Positions 1-8,647 of a stretch of 64,000 bases of DNA are shown here, piece by piece (within the stretch, counting starts at the first letter, position 1; each line of letters begins with the position of its first letter). The stretch covers positions 107,218 to 171,217 of the forward strand of contig NZ_RDQF01000012.1 in assembly GCF_004114425.1 (NCBI RefSeq). Reading direction: 5' to 3'. The DNA is from Bradyrhizobium vignae (GTDB taxonomy: Bacteria; Pseudomonadota; Alphaproteobacteria; Rhizobiales; Xanthobacteraceae). Made by a program: the position numbers and the translations under genes. Under the pieces are notes generated by a model that worked only from the letters and a program-made list of their open reading frames with translations, searched no databases and had not been told where the DNA came from.

Positions 1-870
1 CGAGTTTTGAGTGCATGTTGAGGCGAAGCCTATATGGTCCGTCAGGCAATTACCGAGAATATCATTGCAGCACTTTCAGACATTTAGTTTCCCCGTCGAT
101 TGCGAAACTTACCAAGCAAAAAGTGCGGGATAAAGCGACAAGTCGAGCAAAACGTGCGAAAGGATTCTCATTCTGTATCCATACGCGACTTCGATGTGGG
201 ATTGCACGTTCAACGCGATCCGGCTCGCCGCGGCGGAAGCTGCCCTGAATGTTCTAATTCTTCGGCACCCGTCAGGATCAGCACCCATGAGCCAGGGCAT
301 GCGCTTCCAGCAGCTGTCGAACACTATGCGTGACCGGTCCGTACTGAACGGCCCAAAGCCGGTAGTCTGGGTTCAAAGACCTCCTCGATGTGAGATTGCC
401 GCTGGTCGTCGCGCGCGATCTCGATACGGTGCGGACGACGCTGATGACGGAATACCCGCACGCCACCACTGCCATCTCGTTCCCCAAAATATGTTGAAGC
501 TCCCTCGCGCCAACGTAGCTCGATCTAGATCATGGCTGCCCACGGCGGCGCATTGTTAGCCAGCACACACCGGACCCGACGAGTTGCCTCGGTGTCTCAA
601 GGCGTATGCTTAACCCAAAACCGGCTCTCCCGCTTTTGTTTGTGAGAGCTTAGTTTTGACGGTGCTCATTCCCCGTTCAAACGACGCGATTTGCAGCAAG
701 CTTCAAACGGCTGCCCAACCAATGACGCTGAGCTCGCCATGATCGACCCAGGGCAGGTTCAATTCGCGAGGAGGAAATAGCTTCTCCTGCAAAATGGGCC
801 CCAAGACGGCGACCCTCGCCTCGGCCGGTATCGCAACAATCAGGTTTGGGTGCCGGCAACGCTTCAGGGA
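1..870. other. Region with no recognisable gene
   Basis: I find no convincing gene in these 870 bases. The open frames are short, lack ribosome binding sites and match no family I know. A 21-codon stretch at 22-87, and another frame at about 380-490, have protein-like composition and may be relics of lost genes, but the homology is too weak to name. The region lies downstream of the tannase-like gene, which runs toward it. Confidence 0.5.
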
Positions 871-2697
871 CTAGCGGCAGCTGAAGCTAGAAGACTGCGT
901 CGCCGGGCCGTGGCCATCCCACGTCGTCCGCTGGGGATAGACGCAGACTGGATAGCTCACACTGCCATCGCGCGAGGTCAACGTGATCTCGCCCGGCGCG
1001 ACTCCCTTCTCGACCCAATCGGTCAATGCGGAGAAGAACTGGTCCTTGTCGCGGGTCGGCGTTTGGTTGGCGTTGCCTGGCAGCTTCGGCAGCGGCACGG
1101 CGTCGTTCTTGCCGGTCACGGTGTACGAGCGACCCTGCGAGGAATGCGCGACCCCCGGCACCAGATACATCCGCATGAATTTTGAGACCTCGGCATCGCC
1201 GCCCATCGCAGCAAGCACGCGCTCGTGATAGTTGACGTTGCCGGCCGGCGGGATCGCATCATCCGCAAGTCCGCTCCACACGATCACCTTGCGGCCGAGA
1301 TCGCGCAGCTTGGAGAGATCCGTCTTGTCAGTGATCAGATTGCTGAACAGCGTGGGCTGCAGCGCGACGTTCTTGTCGACGCCAGCGGCGAGGTCGGCAT
1401 AGTCGAGCTCGAGCCAGCGGTTACGCTTGGCGGTCGAGGTGTTGGTGATCGGAATGGCTGACGTCGCGCTGGCATCGGCGGCGTAGCTGACGTCCTGCAT
1501 GCCGAGCGCAAAATTGTCAGTCGACGCGCTCGTGATCTGCATCGAGATCGACGTGCCCTTGGTAAAAGTCCACCACAGCTGCTTCACGCCGAGCGCTTTA
1601 CCGCTACGGGCTTCCGCCGTCTGAGCCGGATCGACGCTGCCATCGCGGGTCGCCCCGTACCAGATCTTATTGAGCGCACCCGCTTCCTTCGCGCTCATGC
1701 AGGCCGCCGTGTCGCCATTGCTGCCGGTGACGCCGTCGCCCGCTTCGCCCGCACAAAGCAGCACCGCGTCACGCGCGGGATTGTAGTCGCAGGCGAAGGG
1801 ATCAAGCAGGAAGCCGAGGCCGGCCTTGTCGCAGGTCGCAACAGCGCGCTTATTGGCTGCCTCGACCTTGGCGGCGAAAGCGGCGGCCTCTGGCTTGTTG
1901 ATTGCTGTGAAGCCCAGCTCGGTCTTCATCACGATCTGCGGATAGAGGCTGGTGGTGCCGAACTTCGCGATGTTCAGCGCAGGCTGCGCAATCATGTAGC
2001 CGTCATAGAGCTCGGGATACTCCTGCAGGATCTTCAGGCCCTGGCGGCCGCCCTGCGAGTGTCCATCGTAGTAGACGAATTTCGGCACCTTGCCGTAGTA
2101 GAGATTGACCAGCGCTTTGGTCTTGACCGCCTGCTCGACCATCGCCCGCACCGCGAAGTCGCGCAGGCCCTCGACGTTGACCTTGCCGTCGGAGAGGAAG
2201 GCGAACGAGCCGTCCTGATACCAGGGCTGGCCCGCATCCGTTGTTCCGGAGGCATATCCGATATTGGCATTGACGATCGCCGGCACCTTGCTGCCGATCT
2301 TGTCGGGGTAGCGATGGCCGCCGCCGACCCAGCCGCCGCCGCCATAGTTGCGGATGCGCTCATTCCAGTTACCCTGCGTTGGCAGCCAGACTTCGATGCC
2401 GATACCTTCTGAATAAGACGGCGCGGTCTTGTCTTTCTCAGCCGTGACGCCGGGACCGACCAGCAGCTTCACGAGGCAAAGATCGGCTGCCGCCGTGATC
2501 GGCTTCGGCGCATCGGGCGCCAACAACTCCTCACCCTTCTTGACTTGGCGGACCGCGATCACCGTCGTGATCTCGTCGGGATGGAAGGCAGCCTTGATGC
2601 CGTCGTCACAAGCCATCGGCTCGGCGGATGCCGATGTCATCTGGCAAGTCGCAGCCACCAGCAGTATTGCCCATAAATTCCTTCGCGCGATCGGCAT
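871..2697 (-). CDS. Tannase/feruloyl esterase family secreted hydrolase
   Basis: This 608-residue protein looks like a member of the tannase/feruloyl esterase family, which hydrolyses ester bonds of phenolic acids such as gallate or ferulate esters. The N-terminus is a signal peptide (basic MPIARR, a hydrophobic run, then an ASA-like cleavage site), so it should act in the periplasm or outside the cell. The nucleophile motif GHSQGG places the catalytic serine at about residue 214. Several cysteines fit the family's disulfide pattern, and a histidine in PGVAHSSQG near the C-terminus fits the catalytic histidine. I chose the ATG at 2697 because GAGGGGAGAG lies just upstream and the signal peptide begins there; an in-frame start at 2757 would add 20 unlikely residues. 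The exact substrate cannot be read from sequence. It diverges from the lysine catabolic pair. Confidence 0.82.
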   Translation of the reverse strand: MPIARRNLWAILLVAATCQMTSASAEPMACDDGIKAAFHPDEITTVIAVRQVKKGEELLAPDAPKPITAAADLCLVKLLVGPGVTAEKDKTAPSYSEGIGIEVWLPTQGNWNERIRNYGGGGWVGGGHRYPDKIGSKVPAIVNANIGYASGTTDAGQPWYQDGSFAFLSDGKVNVEGLRDFAVRAMVEQAVKTKALVNLYYGKVPKFVYYDGHSQGGRQGLKILQEYPELYDGYMIAQPALNIAKFGTTSLYPQIVMKTELGFTAINKPEAAAFAAKVEAANKRAVATCDKAGLGFLLDPFACDYNPARDAVLLCAGEAGDGVTGSNGDTAACMSAKEAGALNKIWYGATRDGSVDPAQTAEARSGKALGVKQLWWTFTKGTSISMQITSASTDNFALGMQDVSYAADASATSAIPITNTSTAKRNRWLELDYADLAAGVDKNVALQPTLFSNLITDKTDLSKLRDLGRKVIVWSGLADDAIPPAGNVNYHERVLAAMGGDAEVSKFMRMYLVPGVAHSSQGRSYTVTGKNDAVPLPKLPGNANQTPTRDKDQFFSALTDWVEKGVAPGEITLTSRDGSVSYPVCVYPQRTTWDGHGPATQSSSFSCR

Positions 2698-3036
2698 CGG
2701 TTCTCTCCCCTCGCTTATTGTTTTCTGTTGGCAGCCCGCGGCCGCCTTAATCCACAATCGTCAGCGGCCGCGACTCGCGGGTCTGCGCGGCGAGTCGGGT
2801 CGCGACATCGGCGCCGCCCAAGCGCCGTCTCGCGCGCCGCCGCGTGCGCGCAGCGCCCGTCTGGTCAAGGCGCGCGCAGATCATCCCTCTTCATTCCGTT
2901 TTAGAATGATCTTCTGATTAAACATCGTTTGAACTAGCCGAATAGGCAAGGTCTAATCGCCAGGATCATGATGAAACTGCATGATCCTTGGATCTAGCCA
3001 ACGAGGACGGCCGATCCGCCGTCGATGGAGATTTTG
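2698..3036. other. Divergent intergenic region, tannase-like gene / hglS
   Basis: This stretch of about 340 bases must hold the promoters of both divergent genes. The half nearer the tannase-like gene is very GC-rich. The half nearer hglS turns AT-rich at about 2895-2960, as expected for a promoter, and is followed by a perfect dyad at 2963-2987. No ORF is supported here. Confidence 0.5.
2963..2987. promoter_or_regulatory. Perfect 8-bp dyad upstream of hglS, candidate operator
   Basis: GGATCATG at 2963-2970 and its exact reverse complement CATGATCC at 2980-2987 are separated by 9 bases, centred about 60 bases before the hglS start. The position and symmetry fit a dimeric regulator binding site for the lysine operon. 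No regulator gene is adjacent, so the binding protein is unknown. A transcript hairpin in the leader is the alternative. Confidence 0.4.
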
Positions 3037-4434
3037 ATGCCAGCGCTGCGCGCGGACGCGGACGAGATCCGCACTCTGTTCTCCCGCGCCATGTCGGACA
3101 TGTACCGGGTCGAAGTGCCGCAATACGGCACCCTGATGGAACTCGTCAACGACACCAATCGCGAAACGTTGCGCCAGCACGAGGAGCTTCGTGCGAGCCT
3201 CGAGCGAAGTGATGAACTCGAGCGGTTAGACGTCGAGCGTCACTGCGCCATTCGCCTCGGGCGGGCGGACGAATTGTTCGACATGCGTCGCGTCTTTGCG
3301 GTGATGGGCATGCACCCGGTCGGCTATTATGACCTGTCGGTGGCCGGCGTGCCCGTCCATGCCACGGCCTTTCGGCCGATCGACGATGCCGCTCTCCGGC
3401 GCAACCCGTTCCGGGTATTCACCTCGCTGCTGCGCCTCGACCTGATCGAGGATGAGACCCTTCGCGCCCAGGCGGAGCGAATCCTTGGTGAGCGCCGCAT
3501 CTTTACGCCGCGCGCACTCGAGCTCGTGAACATTTTCGAGACGGAAGGTCACCTGACCGTCGCGCAGGCGGAGGAGTTCGTGCGCGAAGCGCTCGACACC
3601 TTCCGTTGGCATAGCGAAGCGACAGTGAGCCTTGAGGTCTACAAGCGGCTGCATGACACGCATCGGCTGATCGCCGACGTGGTGAGCTTCAGAGGGCCTC
3701 ACATCAACCATCTGACACCGCGCACGCTGGACATCGATGCCGTCCAGGCCGGGATGCCACGACGCGGCATTGCGCCGAAGGCCGTGATCGAAGGGCCGCC
3801 GCGCCGCGACTGCCCGATCCTGCTGCGCCAGACCAGCTTCAAGGCGCTCGAAGAGCCCATGCTGTTCAGACAGGCAAACGCCACAAAGGTCGCCGGGACG
3901 CATACGGCCCGCTTCGGTGAGATCGAGCAGCGCGGTGCCGCTCTCACTCCCAAAGGCCGCGAGCTCTACGACCGATTGCTCGCCTCCGTGCGGCAGGCGG
4001 GCGCGACCGCGCGCGACTACGATACCGAATTGGCCGATCAATTCAAAGCGTTTCCGGACGATTGGTCGAAGCTTCGCTCGCAGGGGCTCGCCTTCTTCCG
4101 CTATTTGGCGACGCAAGCAGGCATTGAGGCATGCAGGCGGCACGCTCCGCCATCCAGCCTCGAGGATTTGGTGTCTGCGGGCTTTCTGCACTACGATCCG
4201 ATCGTCTACGAGGATTTCCTCCCTGTCAGCGCGGCAGGAATCTTCCAGTCGAATCTCGGCGCCGACCAGCAGCAGAACTACGCCGCGCGTTCCAACCGGA
4301 CTGCGTTCGAAGCCGCCCTCGGTGCCAAGGTTTACGACGAGATGGAGCTTTACGCGCGGGCGGAAAGGGATTCCCTGGAGCAAGCTCTGGTCCAGCTCGG
4401 ATCACCGCACCTCGCACGCCGCGCGATGGCCTAA
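3037..4434 (+). CDS. hglS: 2-oxoadipate dioxygenase/decarboxylase (HglS/YdcJ family)
   Basis: This 465-residue protein matches the HglS/YdcJ (former DUF1338) family. These Fe(II) enzymes convert 2-oxoadipate to D-2-hydroxyglutarate, a late step of bacterial lysine degradation. Family residues are visible: His69 and Arg73 in RHCAIR (HglS His70 and Arg74), His225 in PHINHLTPR (HglS His226) and a glutamate in RFGEIEQRG near residue 295 (HglS Glu294). A cysteine follows the first metal histidine where I expect glycine. I start it at ATG 3037 because GGAG at 3027-3030 sits 6 bases before it; ATG 3025 has no ribosome binding site. Length agrees with the roughly 450-465 residues of the family. The next gene, 36 bases downstream, is the semialdehyde dehydrogenase of the same route, so the two are probably co-transcribed. 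Confidence 0.9.
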   Translation: MPALRADADEIRTLFSRAMSDMYRVEVPQYGTLMELVNDTNRETLRQHEELRASLERSDELERLDVERHCAIRLGRADELFDMRRVFAVMGMHPVGYYDLSVAGVPVHATAFRPIDDAALRRNPFRVFTSLLRLDLIEDETLRAQAERILGERRIFTPRALELVNIFETEGHLTVAQAEEFVREALDTFRWHSEATVSLEVYKRLHDTHRLIADVVSFRGPHINHLTPRTLDIDAVQAGMPRRGIAPKAVIEGPPRRDCPILLRQTSFKALEEPMLFRQANATKVAGTHTARFGEIEQRGAALTPKGRELYDRLLASVRQAGATARDYDTELADQFKAFPDDWSKLRSQGLAFFRYLATQAGIEACRRHAPPSSLEDLVSAGFLHYDPIVYEDFLPVSAAGIFQSNLGADQQQNYAARSNRTAFEAALGAKVYDEMELYARAERDSLEQALVQLGSPHLARRAMA

Positions 4435-4470
4435 TCGAACCGCCTTTCAAACGTCCAAGAGAAAACCGCC

Positions 4471-6033
4471 ATGACGACCACGACCCAGACTTCAACTCGC
4501 GCCATCAATTCCCTGGCGGGCGAGGCAGACGCGCTCCTGATCTCGCTCGGCGTCAAGCGCAGCCGGTACACCGGCGGCAAGCTGATCGCACGATCGCCGA
4601 TCACCGGCGAGATCACGGGCCATGTCAACGAGATCGGCGCCGCCGATGCACAGGCGGCAATCGACAAGGCGCATGCGGCCTTCCTCGAATGGCGACTGGT
4701 GCCAGCGCCGAAGCGCGGCGAGCTCGTCCGCCTGCTCGGCGAGGAGTTGCGCGCCAACAAGCAGGCGCTCGGCAGGCTCGTGTCGATCGAGGCCGGCAAG
4801 ATTGCCTCCGAGGGCCTCGGCGAGGTCCAGGAGATGATCGATATCTGCGATTTCGCGGTGGGTCTGTCGCGCCAGCTCTATGGCCTGACCATCGCGACGG
4901 AGCGCAGCGACCACCGGATGATGGAAAGCTGGCATCCGCTCGGCGTCACCGGGATCATCTCGGCGTTCAACTTCCCCGTTGCCGTATGGTCCTGGAACGC
5001 GGCGCTGGCGCTGATTTGCGGCAACAGCATCGTCTGGAAGCCGTCCGAGAAGACGCCGCTGACGGCCCTTGCGACGGAAGCACTGTTCGATCGCGCACTC
5101 GCGCGCTTCAAGGCGGAAGGCGGCAAGGCGCCGGACGCTCTGTCCACCGTTCTCTTCGGCGGCCGCGAGATCGGCGAAATTCTTGTCGATCACGCCAAGG
5201 TCCCGCTGGTGTCGGCAACCGGCTCGACGGCGATGGGGCGTATCGTCGGACCGCGCCTCGCGAAACGCTTTGCCCGCGCGATTCTCGAACTCGGCGGCAA
5301 CAACGCCGCAATTGTCGCGCCGACTGCTGACCTCGACCTGACCCTGCGCGGCGTCGCATTTGCCGCCATGGGCACGGCAGGCCAGCGCTGCACGACGCTG
5401 CGACGCCTCTTCGTCCACGAAAGCGTCTATGACACGTTCGTGCCGCGACTGAAGCGCGCCTATGAATCCGTCACCATTGGCGACCCGCTCAAGGACGGCA
5501 CCCTGGTCGGTCCGCTGATCGACGCCGCAGCCTTCGCCTCGATGCAGAAGGCACTGAGCGAGGCGCGCGCCGCGGGCGCCAAGGTGTTCGGCGGCGAGCG
5601 CGTTTTCGCCGACGGCGCCGATGAGGCGTATTATGTTCGCCCGGCGCTGGTCGAGATCTCAGAACAGACTGGCCCGGTCGTGCACGAAACCTTCGCGCCC
5701 ATTCTCTACGTGATCAAATACCGCGACTTCAATGCGGTGCTCGACCTGCACAACGCAGTGCCGCAGGGACTCTCGTCCTCGATCTTCACCAACGACCTTC
5801 GCGAGGCCGAAGCGTTCCTGTCGGCGCGCGGATCGGATTGCGGCATTGCCAATGTCAATATCGGCCCATCCGGCGCCGAAATCGGCGGCGCCTTCGGAGG
5901 CGAGAAGGAAACCGGCGGTGGACGCGAGTCGGGCTCGGATGCCTGGAAGGCTTACATGCGCCGCGCGACCAATACGATCAATTTCGGCCGCACATTGCCG
6001 CTCGCGCAGGGCGTCAAGTTCGACGTGGCGTAA
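4471..6033 (+). CDS. amaB: L-2-aminoadipate 6-semialdehyde dehydrogenase (ALDH7 type)
   Basis: This 520-residue aldehyde dehydrogenase resembles the ALDH7/antiquitin group, which oxidises 2-aminoadipate 6-semialdehyde to 2-aminoadipate in lysine catabolism. The catalytic cysteine is Cys307 in the ALDH7-style motif GQRCTT, and the general base is Glu273 in LELGGNNA. A Rossmann-type NAD site lies between, including SATGSTAMGR. The C-terminal GGAFGGEKETGGGRESGSDAWK is typical of the family. It follows hglS by 36 bases on the same strand. Between the two enzymes an aminotransferase is needed to turn 2-aminoadipate into 2-oxoadipate, and the ORF 11 bases downstream begins like one but is destroyed. 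Lysine is the best guess for the substrate because of hglS; other semialdehydes are possible. Confidence 0.87.
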   Translation: MTTTTQTSTRAINSLAGEADALLISLGVKRSRYTGGKLIARSPITGEITGHVNEIGAADAQAAIDKAHAAFLEWRLVPAPKRGELVRLLGEELRANKQALGRLVSIEAGKIASEGLGEVQEMIDICDFAVGLSRQLYGLTIATERSDHRMMESWHPLGVTGIISAFNFPVAVWSWNAALALICGNSIVWKPSEKTPLTALATEALFDRALARFKAEGGKAPDALSTVLFGGREIGEILVDHAKVPLVSATGSTAMGRIVGPRLAKRFARAILELGGNNAAIVAPTADLDLTLRGVAFAAMGTAGQRCTTLRRLFVHESVYDTFVPRLKRAYESVTIGDPLKDGTLVGPLIDAAAFASMQKALSEARAAGAKVFGGERVFADGADEAYYVRPALVEISEQTGPVVHETFAPILYVIKYRDFNAVLDLHNAVPQGLSSSIFTNDLREAEAFLSARGSDCGIANVNIGPSGAEIGGAFGGEKETGGGRESGSDAWKAYMRRATNTINFGRTLPLAQGVKFDVA

Positions 6034-6044
6034 AGAAAAGATAG

Positions 6045-6575
6045 ATGAACGCGCCTCTTCACAGCTCGGCATTATTCCGCCCCTCCCGCCGCCTTTCGTC
6101 GATCGGCGTGTCGGAGATCCTGAAGATCAGCGGGCTTGCCGCTGAGATGAAGCGCCGGGGTCGGGACATCATCATCATCCTCGGTCTCGGCGGATCCGGA
6201 TCGCTGACGACACCGGCCAACGCGCCGGTGAAATGGGCCATCGCGGACGGACATCCATTCCTTGCTTGGGGGCAACGAGCCGCGATCCTCAAGGAGGCAC
6301 CTCACAAGGCTGCTGCCAAGCTGTACATGAATTGCCAGATCTCGGAGGAGAACCAGCGCAAGGCCTATAACGGCTGGTCCGTTCGCACGGACGTGCAGCC
6401 GCAAGGCGGCCTGAAGCCGGTTTGGGACTATGCAAACTCCAATTTCGCCGAGTTTCCACGCTTCATGGAAGATCGAGCCTTGGTCGAAAGGTGGCGCCAA
6501 ACCTTTGCGATCTACTTTGGCGAAGTGAGAGGCGAGCCGAGCCCAGGCTGGTTGGGACAGCGGCCCGGCGCCTGA
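6045..6575 (+). pseudogene. Chimeric relic: aminotransferase N-terminus fused to solute-binding protein C-terminus
   Basis: This ORF of 176 codons is two gene ends joined in frame. Residues 1 to about 48 look like the start of a class I/II PLP aminotransferase, with the typical SSIGVSEILKISGLAAEMKR segment and a strand leading to ILG. From about residue 52 the sequence switches to the C-terminus of an extracellular ABC solute-binding protein, with WGQRAAILK, AAKLYMN and GEPSPGWLG. The junction lies near nucleotides 6180-6210, and the aminotransferase catalytic lysine region is missing. The start is 11 bases after the dehydrogenase gene, in the place where a 2-aminoadipate aminotransferase would complete the lysine route. 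A deletion that fused two neighbouring genes explains it. A product may still be made, but neither parent function can survive. Confidence 0.72.
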
Positions 6576-6592
6576 GAGATCTTTAAAGGACA

Positions 6593-6625
6593 GGTCCGCC
6601 AGCTTGCGGCTGCAACTGGCGGACC
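6593..6625. terminator. Perfect 10-bp hairpin after the chimeric ORF
   Basis: GGTCCGCCAG at 6593-6602 pairs exactly with CTGGCGGACC at 6616-6625 across a 13-base loop, 18 bases after the stop codon. No T-run follows on either strand, so it is not a textbook intrinsic terminator. It probably ends or protects the hglS operon transcript. Confidence 0.45.
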
Positions 6626-6714
6626 AACGGGTGATTGAGCCTGGGAAAGACCGTTGGGGAAACCGGGAAACCTGATGCTCGATCCAACGCTTTACTGGCG
6701 ATTTGAACGTCAGC

Positions 6715-7018
6715 CGAGATCGGCCCGCGTGCCCGTGAAGATCGCGTTCGATCCCGACTCTGATCGCCCGCGAAAGGCTGCGAGCTCCGTCAGGCTGACG
6801 GTGCCAAACTCGGGGAAGCCTATGCCAAGATCGCGAAGGGCCCAGGCAACGGTGTAATCGTCCGGGATCAATCTCGGTGAGCAACCAGGTGGCGGCACCG
6901 CCGGACTTGAACGGCTTGACGACAGGTTCCAAGTCGATCTCGTCGGGTTTGGAAACTTTCGCGACATTTGGTGACGTTTTCGCACGATTTGCGAGACTGT
7001 CCGCTATAAGTTTGCGCT
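6715..7018 (-). pseudogene. DUF2958 protein relic with frameshifts
   Basis: Read on the minus strand, this stretch resembles DUF2958, a small protein family often carried by plasmids and integrative elements. The N-terminal half (PVVKPFKSGGAATWLLTEID) is in one frame. The continuation (LRDLGIGFPEFGTVSLTEL) is in another, and a later piece (VGIERDLH) returns to the first. At least two frameshifts are therefore needed to restore the protein, and no start codon with a ribosome binding site is left. The relic sits beside the chimeric ORF and marks a spot where foreign DNA was probably inserted and decayed. The function of DUF2958 is unknown to me. Confidence 0.68.
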
Positions 7019-7047
7019 TGACAGGGGAAGTCCATCGCGAATGTAAT
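7018..7047 (+). promoter_or_regulatory. Candidate promoter of the ferredoxin-P450 cluster
   Basis: TTGACA at 7018-7023 is a perfect -35 box. TGTAAT at 7042-7047, 18 bases on, is a fair -10 box, and the stretch to about 7072 is AT-rich. It lies about 80 bases before the ferredoxin start. The -10 choice is uncertain because TATAAC at 7052 is also near. Confidence 0.35.
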
Positions 7048-7124
7048 AGGATATAACTTAAATAGAATTCAGGTGAGGAAACGCGCCGCCTTCGGGCTCT
7101 GCGCGCACGACCAAGGGAGCCGCA

Positions 7125-7334
7125 ATGGCAGAGCGATTGAAGGTCCACGTCGATCCCGACAAATGCCAAGGCCATGCCCGCTGCAATGCACTCGCGCCGG
7201 AACTTTTCGAGCTGGACGAATATGGCAACGCGCACGAAACCGGCGACGGCAGCGTGCCGCCGGGGCTCGAGGACAAGGCCTGGCTGGCGAAATCCAACTG
7301 CCCGGAAATCGCGATCGATGTGATCGAGGAGTAG
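7125..7334 (+). CDS. P450-associated ferredoxin with a CxxHxxC cluster motif
   Basis: This 69-residue ferredoxin should pass electrons to the P450 encoded next to it. Its cluster ligands read Cys14-x2-His17-x2-Cys20 and later Cys59-Pro, so histidine stands where a fourth cysteine would be. Such CxxHxxC ferredoxins, known beside P450s in Mycobacterium and Rhodopseudomonas, carry 3Fe-4S or unusual 4Fe-4S clusters. AAGGGAG lies just before the ATG. The P450 follows 57 bases downstream. No dedicated ferredoxin reductase is encoded in this cluster, so a general cellular reductase must serve it. Confidence 0.9.
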   Translation: MAERLKVHVDPDKCQGHARCNALAPELFELDEYGNAHETGDGSVPPGLEDKAWLAKSNCPEIAIDVIEE

Positions 7335-7391
7335 CGCGGCCGCGACCGCCCCGCGTGCTTTCAGCGAACACGAGCCAAGGGATTGCCTGCC

Positions 7392-8615
7392 ATGTCCGAC
7401 GTCAACCAGCCCGCCGCCCATCCGCCCGTGACCGACTGGGTCCATGATTTCGACCACACCGACCCACAATGGACGGAGAACCCGTTCCCGATCTGGGACG
7501 AGCTGCGCGCCGCGAGTCCGGTCGTGCACACGCAACGCTTCCTCGGCTGCTACCTGCCGACGACCTATGAGGCGGTGCGCGAGATCGCCAACGATACCGA
7601 GCATTTCTCCTCCCGCCGCATCATCGTCCGTGACGTGCGGCCGGAAATCACCAGCAAGAACGCCGCTCCGCCCATCACCTCCGATCCGCCCGTGCACAAG
7701 CCGGCCAAGCAATTGCTGCTGCCGCCGTTCACGCCGGACGCGATGAAGAAGCTCGAGCCGCGGGTCCGCGCCATCTGCAACGAGCTGATCGACGACTTCA
7801 TTGCCGAGAAGAGCGTGGACGCTGCGGCGCGCTACACGAAGCACATTCCGGTGCGCGCGATCGCGCACATGCTCGGCATTCCCGAGAGCGACAGCGAGCT
7901 CTTCATCAACTGGATCCACATGATCCTGGAGCTCGGCATCACGGATGAGAGTAAGCTGCTCCAGGCCGTGCAGGAGATGAGCGCCTATTTCAGCGGCCAC
8001 ATCGAAGCGCGCAAGAACAAGCCCACCGACGACCTGATCTCCTACCTGATGAATGCCAGGGACAAGGACGGCAATCCGCTCGAGGACACTCACGTGCTGG
8101 GGTCGTTGCGCCTGCTGCTGATCGCCGGCATCGACACCACCTGGAGCGCGATCGGCTCCTCGCTCTGGCATCTTGCGAAAACGCCCGCCGATCGCGAGCG
8201 GCTGATCGCCGAGCCCGGGCTGATCCCGACCGCGGTGGAGGAGCTGCTGCGCGCCTATTCCCCGGTGACGATGGCGCGCGAGGTGGTCAAGGAGACGACG
8301 ATTTCAGGCTGTCCGGTCAAGCCGGGCAACATGGTGCTGCTGTCCTTTCCGGCCGCGAACCGCGACCCCAAAATGTTTCCGGACGCTGACAAAGTCGTGA
8401 TCGACCGCCGCGAGAATCGGCACGCGGCCTTCGGCCTCGGCATTCACCGTTGTGTCGGTTCCAACCTGGCGCGCATGGAAATGCAGGTTGCGCTGGAGGA
8501 ATGGCTGAAGCGGATTCCGGACTTCCGGCTGGATCCGGCAGGCACCGTGACCTGGTCACAGGGCACGGTGAGAGGCCCCCGCCAGTTGCCATTTCTGCTC
8601 GGAAAGGCGATGTAG
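7392..8615 (+). CDS. Cytochrome P450 (ferredoxin-dependent, soluble)
   Basis: This is a 407-residue soluble bacterial P450 monooxygenase. The heme cysteine is Cys354 in FGLGIHRCVG. The I-helix oxygen-activation motif is IAGIDTTW, and ELLRAYSPV contains the ExxR pair partner region. I start at ATG 7392, which has AAGGGA about 8 bases upstream; a TTG at 7383 is possible but less likely. Its electron donor is almost surely the ferredoxin just upstream. The downstream transporter, molybdoprotein and hydrolase-OsmC genes are tightly packed, suggesting a pathway for uptake and oxidation of an organic compound. The substrate cannot be told from the sequence. Confidence 0.92.
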   Translation: MSDVNQPAAHPPVTDWVHDFDHTDPQWTENPFPIWDELRAASPVVHTQRFLGCYLPTTYEAVREIANDTEHFSSRRIIVRDVRPEITSKNAAPPITSDPPVHKPAKQLLLPPFTPDAMKKLEPRVRAICNELIDDFIAEKSVDAAARYTKHIPVRAIAHMLGIPESDSELFINWIHMILELGITDESKLLQAVQEMSAYFSGHIEARKNKPTDDLISYLMNARDKDGNPLEDTHVLGSLRLLLIAGIDTTWSAIGSSLWHLAKTPADRERLIAEPGLIPTAVEELLRAYSPVTMAREVVKETTISGCPVKPGNMVLLSFPAANRDPKMFPDADKVVIDRRENRHAAFGLGIHRCVGSNLARMEMQVALEEWLKRIPDFRLDPAGTVTWSQGTVRGPRQLPFLLGKAM

Positions 8616-8647
8616 GCCCCTCCAGCAGAGATACGGAGAGGCCGGAC

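Noticed and set aside
22..87. Short frame resembling the C-terminus of a hydroxyacid dehydrogenase-like protein
   Set aside because: Only 21 codons between two stops; the similarity is too short to claim a gene relic.
380..490. Plus-strand frame with protein-like composition ending near 495
   Set aside because: No start, no recognisable family and no support from neighbours; could be chance in high-GC DNA.
6593..6625. Attachment site or IS terminal repeat reading of the 10-bp hairpin
   Set aside because: There is only one copy of the dyad here and no flanking duplication, so a transcript hairpin is the better explanation.
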